The position numbers and the translations under genes are program-made. Below, one piece after another: positions 1 through 10,720 of a stretch of 64,000 nucleotides of DNA. How positions within the stretch are numbered: position 1 is the first letter of the stretch; every line of letters starts with the position of its first letter. The notes under the pieces are model-generated. The model was not told where the DNA came from. It worked only from the letters and a program-made list of their open reading frames with translations, and searched no databases. The DNA comes from Phanerochaete sordida (Eukaryota; Basidiomycota; Agaricomycetes; Polyporales; Phanerochaetaceae), in the NCBI GenBank assembly GCA_019973155.2, contig BPQB01000004.1, positions 310,001-374,000 of the forward strand, given 5' to 3'.

Positions 1-964
1 TCCTCATATTTCCTTCGAACTCGGGCGGTATTTCCGGATTATAGAGAGCGTGTCTTTTTGTTGACTTTGGAGCATATCGGACCCCGGTATTACATGTACA
101 ATTAGTGGCTGTAAATTTTGGTGGTAGGCGGCAGTCGACTCGGATACCCCGCCCCGCGCGACTCGGCGATGTTCCCCTGATCCCCGCAACTCCTTGACAT
201 ATCGTACAGTTTTTGACTTTGTGTAGTGACTTCAGAAGCTCATCGTGCTTCTCATGAGCCCTTCACTAGGGTCGGCTGAGTGTTCCACGGGATACCTGGA
301 AAGCGGCTCAGCAAATACACCCGACAGGAAAAAGCAGACCTACGGAGACTCGGCAGCATCGTGGTTCCGGAGTATAGCGACATGCGAAGCGTGTGCCGTG
401 CCGTCTGGTGGATAGAGCGCACGCTCCGTGCCACGTGCGACAGGACGATGCGCAAGACCAGGCCCGTGGGCATTTCGTGGATACTCGGCATCTTGGGCGG
501 TCCTCGCTGTTTCGCAGATCTCGGGGAGAGACGAAGACGCAGGGGCGTGCAGCCGCCCTGCGCCTCCAGCAGGGATCATATAGGGCCCTGCCAGCAGAGT
601 ACGTGGGTCCTCGCCCGCCCTGCGAGGGCGAGTCCCAGGGTCGCGAGCACGCCCGGCAGTGCCAGCGAGCGACACTAAAAGCATATCAACTTGGCAGCCT
701 ACGCGAGTTATATCCGCAGCTGCGAAATAACAAATATTTTATTGGGGAGCTATTCGCAGCGGATGGCGATGCCTGTCCAAGCTGTATGCTCCGAGCGCGA
801 CACTCGCGTCCGCTGAGCCCGCCCCGCCACGTGCTCCCCGCCGCGCGCCACAAAGCGGGCGGCAGCAGGGGGCGGGGCGCGCAGACGAGACGCCCACAGC
901 GCTTCCGCTCTTGTTCACTTCCACCATCCCCCCGCCGTCCGGCCTCTGCACGTCTCCAGCGTGG
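1..964. other. no gene supported at the window start
   Basis: I see no open frame with an ATG start and a credible splice pattern here. The longest frames are GC-driven shadows, several opening with TTG or GTG. The end nearest 965 should hold the promoter and 5' UTR of the RRG7-like gene, but no clear TATA or CCAAT element was found. Confidence 0.4.
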
Positions 965-1678
965 ATGGTGCCCCATGGACCGACGCACACCCTCTCGCGC
1001 CGCCTTGCGCTCTCGGCCGTGCACCGCGGCGTAGCGTACGAGGAGCGCTCGATGGCGCTGCTGCAGGCGCGCCTCTCGATGTCGCTCCGCCGCATCGGCG
1101 GGCGCGCGGACGGCGGCGTCGACCTCCAGGGCTGGTGGTGGCTCCCGAGCGACGACGACCCCGCGACGCTCTCCGGCGTGCCCGGGCACCGCCGCCTCCG
1201 CGTTCTCGCGCAGTGCAAGGCCGAGTCGAAGAAGATGGGCCCGAAGTACATCCGCGAGATGGAGGGCGTGCTGCACCGCTACCACGCCATGGGGCCTTTC
1301 GAGGAGCCGGGCACCCAGGAATCGCGCTCTGTGGACCCTGCGGTCGGGCTCATGATATCCTCGTCCTCATTCTCGAAGGCTGCTGCCCTCCTCGCACACT
1401 CGTCGCCCCTACCACTGATCCTCATGTACATCCCGGAGTACGACCCGTTGGACGAGAACGCACCACAGGTAGCCTGCGAAGACCCTGAAGAACAGCAAAT
1501 CCCAGGTTTTGTCACCTTCAACCCTGCGCTGGCTGCCAAGGGTGGTCTTCTTCGCGGCGAGTTCGAAGTGCGGTGGGAGTACCAGGCGCACGCGCCCGCC
1601 GAGGGTCGATTGGGTCTGTGGTGGAAGGGCAAGCGGGTGGAGAGCTGGACACCCGACGTCGATCAAGAAGACCTGTAA
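965..1678 (+). CDS. RRG7-like mitochondrial protein (DUF2034, PD-(D/E)XK nuclease fold)
   Basis: This single-exon gene encodes about 237 residues. The segment RIGGRADGGVDLQGWWWLP (residues about 44-62), followed by LRVLAQCKAESKK, matches the DUF2034/RRG7 family. The Asp of GGVDL and the Q-x-K of LAQCK sit where the PD-(D/E)XK endonuclease fold has its metal-binding residues. RRG7 is required for respiratory growth in yeast and is mitochondrial; its biochemical activity is not settled. The frame is open upstream to 911, but only through a TTG, so the ATG at 965 is preferred; the basic N-terminus would suit mitochondrial import. The C-terminal LGLWWKGKRVESW is also typical of the family. The family call is firm; nuclease activity is inferred from the fold only. 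Confidence 0.82.
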   Translation: MVPHGPTHTLSRRLALSAVHRGVAYEERSMALLQARLSMSLRRIGGRADGGVDLQGWWWLPSDDDPATLSGVPGHRRLRVLAQCKAESKKMGPKYIREMEGVLHRYHAMGPFEEPGTQESRSVDPAVGLMISSSSFSKAAALLAHSSPLPLILMYIPEYDPLDENAPQVACEDPEEQQIPGFVTFNPALAAKGGLLRGEFEVRWEYQAHAPAEGRLGLWWKGKRVESWTPDVDQEDL

Positions 1679-1701
1679 CATTCAAAGACGAGTACTACAA
1701 T

Positions 1702-2216
1702 ACTGGATGCCTTTCCACTGCCGTCTGGAGAGCCCTGTAGACTAGATTCCAGAATAAATCGGACGCGGCTTCCCGGCGGATCTTGCTTACCGCTGTCTCG
1801 GTGCGGTTGAGTGCGTTTGCAGACTCAAAATCTGGAGGAGGGGTCGGACCCCCCTCGCAGACTAGATTCTGTGTTTGCAGATATGATTTCAGACTCCGCA
1901 TCACTTCGCGTACGACTCTCGTTGCCGTTGTGTCTCTCCTAACCCCCACTTACGCCGCCCTCCGCCTCGCTAAGTGTCCATGAAGGTTAGCTGAAGGTGT
2001 GGAAGAGATACGCAAGATTCTCGACTCCAGCTCGACGAACAAGCTACAATGACGTCACCGTGCACGCAGCTCGCGTTCGCGTCCCGCTTTTTTACTGTTC
2101 ATCTCGTAGTTCGTACTGTGGTTTCATAGATCTACGCCAGTATATTGTAGACTTGATTTCACTCTCCGCAATAGAATATACACTTGCTAAAAATGCTGTG
2201 GAAAGGCATCCACTAT
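1702..2216. repeat. inverted-repeat pair about 515 bp apart (possible small non-autonomous element)
   Basis: TACTGGATGCCTTTCCAC at 1702-1719 reappears in inverted form (GTGGAAAGGCATCCACTA) at about 2199-2216. The arms share about 17 bases, with one mismatch next to the core, and then diverge. The interior lacks coding capacity and contains a tRNA-Leu-like stretch. This could be the remains of a MITE or SINE insertion. No target-site duplication is obvious, so chance is not excluded. Confidence 0.35.
1790..1878 (+). pseudogene. tRNA-Leu(CAA)-like relic
   Basis: GCAGACTCAAAATCTG at 1819-1834 forms an anticodon arm with loop CTCAAAA, placing CAA (Leu) at the anticodon. It is preceded by a D-arm-like TGCGGTTGAGTGCG and followed by a strong variable-arm hairpin (GGGGTCGGACCCC, about 1840-1852) and a T-arm-like GCAGACTAGATTCTG. 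The T-loop has lost the TTCGANT consensus, and the 3' acceptor strand needed to pair with the 5' GTCTCGG is missing. It therefore looks like a decayed tRNA gene or the head of a tRNA-derived SINE, not a working tRNA. Confidence 0.35.
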
Positions 2217-2499
2217 TCGCTTTACACACATACACCAATTCTAAGTACAGTCCAAGCAGAAGGGAAAGTCAGAATACAGAAGGCAGAGTTCAGAAATACA
2301 GAGAACGAAAGAATTAGAAGCATGGGCTAAGGTGCACTTGGCACTATCTAGAAGTACGAGACTAATCGAAGGATAAGCTGTCGCGGTACCGCAGAATAAA
2401 ATGCTGTAGGGAAGACTCTACCAAATACGAAGTGAAAAGGCAATTTATGCAGTTGAGGTAAGATAAAGGCATGAAGAAGGCGTTTCTAGTAGAGCAGAC

Positions 2500-5400
2500 C
2501 TATGGCAGTAGACGACCGCGATGGTCCAAGCCGAATACTACAGCCTGCGGTCAGCACGAGTAGACGAAGCGGGGGAGGCACACGCACAGTTAGCAAGCTC
2601 CTTGACGCTCAGTCTGCCGAGCTTCTTGCCCGCGCCCTCGCCCAGGCTGCCGTCGGCGAGGTTCTTCTTGCGCTCCTGGAGCGCGAGGATGCGGTCCTCG
2701 ACGGTGTCCTGGATCACGAGCCTGTGCACGAACACCGAGCGCATTTGGCCTACAAGCGGCACGTCAGCACACGCATCCGCGGCCCACACGCAGTCACGTA
2801 CCGAGACGGTGCACGCGGTCGTACGCCTGCTGTTCGATGGCGAGGCTCCAGCCTGCAAGAGCATTAGTCCGTGCTGCGCGGGGGGCAGGCGCAAAACGCA
2901 CCGAGGTCCAGGTTGATGACGCGGTTCGCGCGGGTCAGGTTCAGCCCGACGCCGCCGCACTTGAGGCTCATGAGCATGACGGTCGCCTTGTCCTTCGACA
3001 TGAAGGACCGCACGGCCTTGTCGCGCAGGTTGCGCGACATGTCGCCCTGGTACCTGCCGCCGCGGTGAGCAATGTCCGGCACGGCGCGAGACGGCGTGCA
3101 TGACTCACTTGACGTGCGCGATCTCGTTCTCGGTCAGGTAGTTCGACACGAGCTGCAGGCACTGCGTCCACTGCGAGATGATCAGGGTCTGCACGCCGCG
3201 TCAGCGTTGGCGGAAACACGACGAATTGCCGGAGCATACCTTCTCGTCCGGGTGCTCCTGCGCCCACTGCTTGAGCGACTCCATCATGTGCTGGCGCAAC
3301 GTCAGTAATGCCCAGCTATCCTTAGCACGGGCGCACGCACCTTCATCTTCGTCGACGGCAGGAACTTCGACATGAGCTTGATCTGCTCTTTGCCCGGGGA
3401 CCTCGGGGCCAGGCGCTGGCGCGCGCCGAAGATCACGTCGTCGTCCTCGTCGTCGCTGATGATGATCGCGCGTTGCTTGCCCTTGAGGCGGCGCTTGAGC
3501 GTCGCGCGCTCGTCCTTCTCGTCCTCGTCCTCGTCGCTCTGCACGATGAAGTCGCTCAGATCATCGTCTTCTTCCTCATCGGAGTCGAGCACGCGCCGCG
3601 ACGCCTTGCGCTTCCGGATCAGGCGGCCCTTCGCGGGCTTGGCATCGCGCTCGGGCTTCCCATCGAGCATGATGATGTCGTCGTCCAGCTGGATTTCGAC
3701 GGGCTCCTCTTTCTTGGGCGTCTGCTTCGCGCCAGCGAGCTCATCGTCTGCGGGCTCGAATGCGGTCCGAGAGAAGATCTTGTCTGCGGCAATCGGCCCG
3801 CGGCATGAGGGGCAGGGACGTTCGTCCGCCTTGTAGCGTGTAGGCTCAGCCGCGTCCTCGCGCACAGCGCCGTTCAGGACATTCGCTAGGCAGCATGAGC
3901 ATACGGCGTGTGCTGCACAGCTGAGACAGAACACTTACTGATACAGTCACGACAGAACGAGTGCCCGCAGGAGGTGATGATTGGGTCAGTGTACCCGTCG
4001 AAGCACACAGGGCACTCGAAGTCATCGCCTTCCAGGACCGCATCGGAAGACTGCAAGGCAATCACTTAGGCAGATGAAAAACATCATGGACAACACCACT
4101 TACTGCCTTTTCCGCAGCCATGCGATCGAGCATGACCTGCTTGAACTTTGCCTGCATGCGCTGGACGAACTCAGAGCCCATGATGCGTTCGGCGCGCGCG
4201 ACTTCATTGTGTTTGGCGCCAGCTTCCTCGTTGTCGTTGGCAACGTAGGCAACACCTTCCTCTTGAATGAGCGATGGATGCGAGCAGATCTGTCGAAGGC
4301 GCAGAAGCAGCACGAGCACTTGATGATAGTTCCTGCAAATATGTCGTGAGACCAGAGGATTGAACGCTGAGTACCTGTGGAACTTACTTCAAGACGGTGC
4401 CCGCCCTCAAGAACTTGTTGAAGATAGCCTGCGAGCGCGCTTCGACCTGATACATATCAGCATGACGTTCGTAGAAACGGATACGGGAACATACCATTTG
4501 ATAGACGTCACGCTCTTCTTTGGTGAACTCCAACTTCTGGAGAACAACGTCCTTTTGAGGCAGTTCGACAAGTCGCTTGCCATCAAGGACCTGTTTCACT
4601 ATCAGGAGCTGGGCACGCATAACGTCACAAGGAGTACTTACTGAGTCCTTCTTGCGCCTCAAAAGCATAGCAGCGAAGATCGCCTGCAACCTTTGGGTCG
4701 CGAGCTCAGCTACAGACGCATATCAGAATGGTGTCGACTAGAGGGCCGGAAGGCACTCACGTCGCTTCTTCTCCAGACGAGAGATATGCGAATTAAACTC
4801 AGACCAGTCGTACCACGGCCGAAATTGCAGGAAACGAAGTAGCCCGTACGCATCGGCCAAGCAGTTGATGATCGGGGTACCAGTGAGACACCAGCGATAC
4901 GTAGCGTGAAGCTTGCTGACGGCGCGAGAAACCCCTGTAGGTAGAGTTCAGCGGACATCTCGCGACCAAGGCATCTCGGCTTACTGGTTCTCCGGTTTCT
5001 GACGTTCTGAGCTTCGTCGAGGACAACGCGGTACCACTGTGGGAAATGATCCGTGAGCATCTTGATAGTCAATCAGTGGAACGGAACTATTACGTCTCCC
5101 TGAATAAGGGGGCCATTGGTCTTGCGACCCCTCCGCTTCCCAGGTTTCTCGTCTTCGTCCGAGTCTTCGACGATAAACTCTCCCAGCTTTACTTTCTTGC
5201 GCTTCTTCCTTGCCTTCTCCTTCTCCTCAGCTTCGTCATCAGGCCATTCGTGAGCAAGGGTCTGGAAGTCACGTTAATGAGAGCGCTACAACGTAGGCCG
5301 CGTTCTGCCTCACCTGGAAGGTCGTCAGAACGATGTCATAGCGCCTCAGCTCTTCGGGAGTGCGCGGCTTGTTCTGGCCTGCATACAGTCAGCTAGCGAC

Positions 5401-6789
5401 CATAACGCGACATGCAACATACGCACCGTGGTAAATGAGACATGTCAGGCCGAGGTTCGTCTTCGTCTCGATCTCGCCCTGCCATTGGTCGAGGAGCGCG
5501 AGCGGCGCGACGATCAGTGTAGTCTTCCTCAGCGGGTCCGCTGACCGGTTGCTGGCAATGACGGCGATCATCTGCACCGTCTGAAAACGTGTTTTGAGTT
5601 CTGCGTGGTGTACGGGGCCGCGAATGCAAGGACGCACCTTCCCCAGGCCCATCTCGTCGGCCATGCACCCGCCCTTCTCATGTCCCTTTTCCTTATCCAG
5701 CATCCACGCAACGCCGATGGCTTGGTGGGGCATGAGCGCGACCTCCATACCAGGAAGGGGCTGGTACAGAGCGGGAAGACCGAGCTTCACTAGAGCCTTC
5801 TCGACGCTGGTGTTCCCGTCGAACTGCTCTGCATTTCCGGCGTTGACGAGGAACTTCTCGATGCTGGGGGAGAGGGATGAGGGAACCGCGGAGTCTCAGG
5901 GACGACTGCGCACTTACTCATCTGCCTTGGCGACTGGCCCGTAGAAGCCGTCCTTGCCGCGCCCGAAGAAGTCGCCGTCATCGTCGAACCTTTCGTCGTC
6001 GCTCAGAGCTGCGCGCATCCCAGGTAGGCCTGCGGTCATCCTCTGGAAGTCGTAGGTAGGGTCTGGACCGTTCATCTCCGGCACGGTCGTTGCCACTACT
6101 TCCTCAACCTTGAAGTTGGACCCCGGGGCGACCGAGGGACGCGGTGCTCGGGGAGCAACGGCGACAAACGGGTTGTGCTGGGCGAACGCAGGGTTGTGGA
6201 ATACTTGGGGCTGAGGGGCGCTGTTCTGCGCTAGCGGGTTGTTGAACCCGGGGTTGTGGAATGCAGGCGGTAGTTGTATGTTCGAGCCAGATGCAGCGCT
6301 CTGGACATAATTCTGGTGGACTGTGGGTTTTCTGGGACTGGAGCTCACGTTCGGGAGCAATGCTGTGTAGTCCGCTTTCTGCGTCAGGAGGTCGCGGAGC
6401 TCCCGCTCTAGCTTCACAATCCGCGTCATGTCCGCCTTGGTCTTGTTCAGCTTCCGCTTGGCTCTATCGAGATTCGCTTGGACGTGCGCGATGGACAACT
6501 GAACATCGCCAATCTTGAGCCGAATTTCGGCGATCTCGTCGTCGCCCATCCTGTTGCTCGAGGTCTGGCTCGGAAGCGCGCCGGTGAAGGAGGGAGTGCG
6601 GTTAGCCAAGCCAAGAGGTAGCTTCGGGCTGCTGTATGCCTCGCTCTTTAGCCTCTTTGCAGAGGGCGTGGACAAGGCTTCCGACAAGGGTTCTTCCTTC
6701 TTGATGGTCCGAAGCGGTGCAGCGGACGGCCTCTTCCTAGGAATGACGGCATCCATTGGCTCTGATTTGACCGGAGATGACAGGGACAT
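2500..6789 (-). CDS. Uls1/Rad16-type SNF2 translocase with inserted RING (likely SUMO-targeted ubiquitin ligase)
   Basis: This many-exon gene encodes a Swi2/Snf2 ATPase. The N-terminal exon (6789-5914) is Ser/Pro/Lys-rich with a coiled segment. Next come helicase motif I ([10 protein letters not shown], near 5660), motif II as VVLDEAQ (near 5020) and LTGTPI (near 4880). A RING follows (CPVC...CGHSFCRDC...CPSC, 4010-3790), then an acidic stretch and the helicase C-domain with [16 protein letters not shown] (near 2930) and YDRVHRLGQ (near 2800). DEAQ instead of DEAH, and a RING between the two ATPase lobes, fit Uls1 (S. pombe Rrp1/Rrp2) better than Rad5 or Rad16; no HIRAN domain is seen. Splicing at GCTAACT/GTGCGT to CTGTAG/TATTC gives the end [14 protein letters not shown] and a stop at 2500. 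The family is firm; the Uls1 assignment is likely. Confidence 0.8.
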
Positions 6790-7015
6790 GCTTGAAGATC
6801 GAGAAAGCTGATGGCGTGCCCGTACAATGCCAGGGCCTGCATGTGGCGCGGCGGAAGAGGTGCCTGGCGACTTGCCTGACGGCTTGCTGTCGAGTGCGTC
6901 GAGTAGCGCGGAACGCCGGGAACCCGGTGTATGCGGTGCGCGATTCGGTGTCTATAGCGAATGAGCGGCAACCATATATCCGGTAAGCCAGATACCTACG
7001 TTGCCACCGGAAGTC

Positions 7016-7619
7016 TCATGCTTCACCTTGACGGATCCGGACCGTACACGTGCGTCCCGCGCATTGCGATGCGCATCGCTGGACGCGATATGCGCCTGTA
7101 GACACGCATATAGCTAAGTTTTGATAACTTCACAGCGAGCTTCTGTGATTGCTCACCCTGTATGCTGACAAAGACCCGACACCAAGCTCTCTGCAACGCG
7201 TTGGAGAGCCGACGTTCTCTATAAGGGGTATATGCGTGCTTCCGCAGCCTGCTTCCAGGCATATCACAACTCCCACTGCGGATAGACGCGGTTTATCAGC
7301 ATTTCTGTACTTCGACGCGTCGTCGTCACTCACAGTCGCGGCCTGGCTTGAGTGTCGCGCTGAACTGTCTGTAGCGTCAATGGGGCAGAATTTTCGCGTC
7401 TTCTTGTCAGACTCACGTTGGTATCGTTAGGGTAGAGTGATATGTGCTTCTCTAGCTCTTGACAGTAAGCTTTAAACGATAACGGGTGCTATTCAAAGTG
7501 GTCAACAACGTGGCGTAGATGGCCGTGTCGGCGTGTGTACTTACCAGCCGCTTGAACCGTGTGCCTACGTGTGTTTCTGCGACACTCTGCACGTCTGGAG
7601 GGCTGTTGCTGCCCGACAT
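7016..7619 (-). CDS. small multi-exon gene, unknown product
   Basis: I do not recognise this gene. Reading the minus strand, ATG at 7619 opens MSGSNSPPDVQSV. Consecutive in-phase GT..AG introns lie at 7544-7489 (56 nt), 7416-7369 (48 nt) and 7333-7276 (58 nt). They join exons 7619-7545, 7488-7417, 7368-7334 and one from 7275, giving peptides such as FKAYCQELEKHISLYPN and LRKHAYTPYRERRLSNALQ. A further possible intron (GTGAGC..CTACAG) leads to a stop at 7016; unspliced, the frame stops at 7023. Every intron has the size usual in this window and keeps phase, which is the main evidence. The product is about 110-120 residues with no recognised domain. The 3' end is uncertain. Confidence 0.4.
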
Positions 7620-8060
7620 CGTGCGTGGCTGGGACGGGGTACGGGGGAGAAAAGTGGAGGTCGGTTCAGAGGATAGGGCGTCTAATAAATGGGCGCGTCG
7701 TCTTTGTTTGGCCCATGTTTGAAGCGTCGGGCCACTCCCGATCTGGACAGCCGATGACTCGATCCAAGGGCCACCCGCAGGCCACAGTCGCGTTGCAAAG
7801 GAAATCGACTGGCCACATCCAGGACAAAGGGAAAACGGCGCGTGTAAGCTCGTCAAAGTACCCACAGGCCACAGCGGCCCCTACAGTCCAACGAAATCGC
7901 TTTGACGAGCCAAAGCGAAGGCTGCAGTCACAAATTCCGGATCCAGATTGAAGAGTATCCCAACATACAAAAAGATCGGAAGGGGCTAAGGGTACATGAA
8001 GAGTCCTGCGTCGAAACGGCTGGGGAAAGAAGGATGTGGCAGCACTTCGGCGAAAAGTCA
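7620..8060. other. intergenic between two minus-strand genes
   Basis: About 440 bases with no supported gene. They should contain the 5' flank of the small gene at 7016-7619 and the 3' UTR of the PMP3-like gene. Confidence 0.35.
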
Positions 8061-8604
8061 TTACCGGACGTAGTTGCCGCCAGTGGCGCCGTAGTTCACT
8101 GGTGCTTGGGCGGGGGCTCCACCTGGCTGGCCGTAGATGGGTTCGTAGGTACCATTTCCGATGTCTGCAAAGCGTGGTTCCGGTCAGTTTCATGGCATCG
8201 TGGTCGCAGCACGGAAGCCACTCACAGTGGTAGCCTCCGCGGCCATAACGCTCCTCGGCCTTCATCTTCTTGTAGATCAACCAGAAAGCGTGCTGTAGAC
8301 GAAGTGAGTAAACGTCTTTCTTGCTTTGTATGAAAGGATACTCACGAGGTGGCCAGGGAAGTAGCCAAGGCTGGGGGAAGCAGCGTGAGAGTTTTCTACA
8401 TGAACACTCTTGACATAAGACTTACACAGTCAAACAGATGTTAATGAGAAGGTCGCAGCTGCAGCCTGTGATGAAGGCGGCGGCAGCGGGCGGGAAGAGG
8501 ATGGCGACCTGGCGTGTGCAGCGAGTACGTTAGGTCGTTCTCCTCTTTCGTGAGCTCCGCGTACTCACGATGATGAGGAGGACATCTGAGCCACGAACAG
8601 CCAT
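8061..8604 (-). CDS. PMP3/SNA-type plasma membrane proteolipid (UPF0057)
   Basis: Five exons encode 104 residues. Exon edges: 8604-8569, 8508-8426, 8370-8346, an exon ending YGRGGYH, and a last exon to the TAA at 8061. The protein starts MAVRGSDVLLIIVAILFPP and continues CSCDLLINICLTVLGYFPGHLHAFWLIY. These are the two membrane helices and the LGYFPGHLHAFW signature of the Pmp3 family. Pmp3 proteins sit in the plasma membrane and affect membrane potential and cation tolerance in yeast. Yeast Pmp3 has 55 residues; here a cytosolic tail of about 50 residues rich in Gly, Tyr, Gln and Pro follows. All splice junctions keep phase, so the model is strong. Confidence 0.9.
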
Positions 8605-9102
8605 TGTGTCGTAAGAATAGCGGCGTTAAACTTCGTGAAAGGTATAGGTGTTCGGGAGGGTCGAGGTTGGGTATGTATGCAGGTCAAGGTCAGGTTCAGG
8701 TGCTTTTGAAGGAGCACGTTGGAGACTGCGCCGCGTCTAGCAGGCGCCAGAACACACGAGGCTGTGACGTCGACGCCCAGGCACGGCACCGACGTCAGTC
8801 ACGATACGTGACAGACGCCCAGCATGTGGCGCAGACCGCATGGCAGAACCGCAGACACCTGCGCGTCCGCAGCACGACGTGTGCAGCCTCCGGATCCGCT
8901 AAACACATTCATGAACGGTCTGCTCCCTGGAGCACGCAGGAAACGAGTGTATCATGCACAGTATAGTACAAACATCTATATGAAGCGGACAAAGACAGAG
9001 CAAGCATTAACTGTTGCAGCGTTACGATATCGTCAAGACCAATCCGGGGACGAAAGAGAAATCCGAAAGCAGGCCTATCAGCCGCTCTCTCATGAAAATG
9101 TG
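8605..9102. other. intergenic, nothing seen
   Basis: This is the upstream region of the PMP3-like gene and the 3' flank of the F-box gene. Short frames exist on both strands but none has an ATG, splice sites and a protein-like composition together. Confidence 0.35.
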
Positions 9103-10720
9103 CTATTGCACACCAGAGTTCCTGCGATCAAGGTTGTTAGGAGCGCAGAAAAGCCAGATTAAAGGAAGAGCGTACCATCTACAGCCGAGCACCTGCCTCT
9201 CTCGCAGCGATGGGAGCTTACGAATGATGAGGTCATGCTGCGCTTTCGTCCACGGCGCGGTATATGGGAGCTGCTCCTTGACCCTGCGAAGCGAAAACGA
9301 CTCAAGGGCGGGCAGCTTTGCCAGAATACTGTCCAGCTGCTGCCAGTCGACCTTCTCTCGCAAATGCGTGTAGATCGCGTCGTTGGTGCCCTCGAGCTCG
9401 ACGTTCAGCGACACAGACTTCGTGTTGGTTGGAAGCTGGGAGAGAATAGCAAGGGGAGCCCGCCACTCTTCGAGGGTGAAGAGACCCGGCTTCGATGGTG
9501 CTGGTACCGGGATACCAGAGGGCTCGGCGGACGTTCCCGTGCCGTCGGCTTGCTCGCGGGCGGTCTCGGCATCCACTGCATCGATTTCACGGCGTACAGG
9601 CATCCGCAGGATGACGTTCCTCAGAGCTTGACAGGAGGACAAGTTGAGCTGCGAGTATATCTCCGCCGATTCTAGCACGTTCACTCATTAGAGGCGGGCA
9701 TATATGTTACGGATGAGTATAAACTCACCGCCTTCGGCAAGGCGAGGCAGCTCTAGGTTGAGCTCTTCTAGCGTCGAGCTCAGGCGGTCTCTGAGCAGTT
9801 CCCCCACGAACGTCAGATCCTGATGCTCCTCCAGATAGTCCGCATGGAACAGGTCCACGACGCGGAATGACTGCAGGGACTTCATGAACGGCTGTACGCG
9901 CAGGTACTCGAGAAAGTTCAAGCAGATGTTCGCCATCGACAGTGACATTTTTCGTACGCGTGTCTCCGCGGGCGCACCGGGGCGATCGTCGCACGACGCG
10001 CCATCGCCATCGTGCTCGTCAACCCCAAAGTGGCCGAGCCACATGTTCGCGAGGTGGAGGTGCTCGATGTGCGAAAAGTGCCGGAGGATGCGCAGCTTGT
10101 TCTTTGCGTCCTCGCTCGCAGCCACGAACGAGTTAATGTGCAGGCTCCGCAGCGGCACCAGCCCACACGCGCTCGCCTCGTCCGCCGACCGCCCCCACTG
10201 GCAGTTGATGAATGTGTAGCTGTGCACCGCAGGCAGCAGCGCTGTCACCGCCGACAGGTACGTCGATTCGAGCGTGTCTTCGAGCTCCTCCGCTTCCGGG
10301 TCGCCCTCGTGGAAGCCGTCGAAGCAGACGTCCTTGATGTATGCGCGAATGCTCGGCGTCGAGCGCAGGTAGCCGAGGAAGTTCTCGAAAGCGTTGGCGT
10401 CTTTCTCGCAGTGGACGCATATCGAGTCGAAGAGGTGGTAGCGGGCCGCGCGTAGCCAGGAGTGGGAGACGAGGCTGCACATGGCGAGCGACGGTTTGTC
10501 GTCGAAGAGGTGATCGATGACCATATCGCAAAGCTCGGGCGGGAGGCGCGGGGTGGAGGGGGTATGATGCGCTGCACTCTTCGCTCTAGGGGGTCGCCCT
10601 GTCCGTTTGTTCCTCGTCTACAGCGTTAAGTCGTGAGGGATGTCCTCGCCGGTACGCGTAAGCACTCACCTCGTGGGGGAGCATAGCTGCGGGGTGCACA
10701 GTGCGAAGAGCAGTGGCCAT
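9103..10720 (-). CDS. F-box/leucine-rich-repeat protein
   Basis: The F-box is RLPPELCDMVIDHLFDDKPSLAMCSLVSHSWLRAARYHLF (residues about 38-76, written here across its core), followed by a long LRR-like region with repeated L-x-x-L spacing. F-box proteins choose substrates for SCF ubiquitin ligases, and families of this type are greatly expanded in mushrooms. The F-box begins upstream of the first in-frame ATG of the long exon (10524). A short 5' exon is needed: ATG 10720 to GAG/GTGAGT, joined at CTGTAG/ACGAGG, which keeps phase and gives MATALRTVHPAAMLPHE before the F-box. A second intron (near 9740-9680) joins LAEGG to EIYSQLNLSS. The C-terminal end after 9200 is less certain. The substrate is unknown. 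Confidence 0.72.

Larger units (their letters stand above)
1679..2499. other. intergenic: inverted-repeat element and 3' flanks
   Basis: No gene is seen. The stretch is more AT-rich than the flanking genes. It holds the 3' flanks of two convergent genes, the inverted repeat at 1702-2216 and the tRNA-Leu-like relic inside it. Confidence 0.4.

Noticed and set aside
911..965. Longer N-terminus of the RRG7-like protein
   Set aside because: The upstream extension opens with TTG, not ATG.
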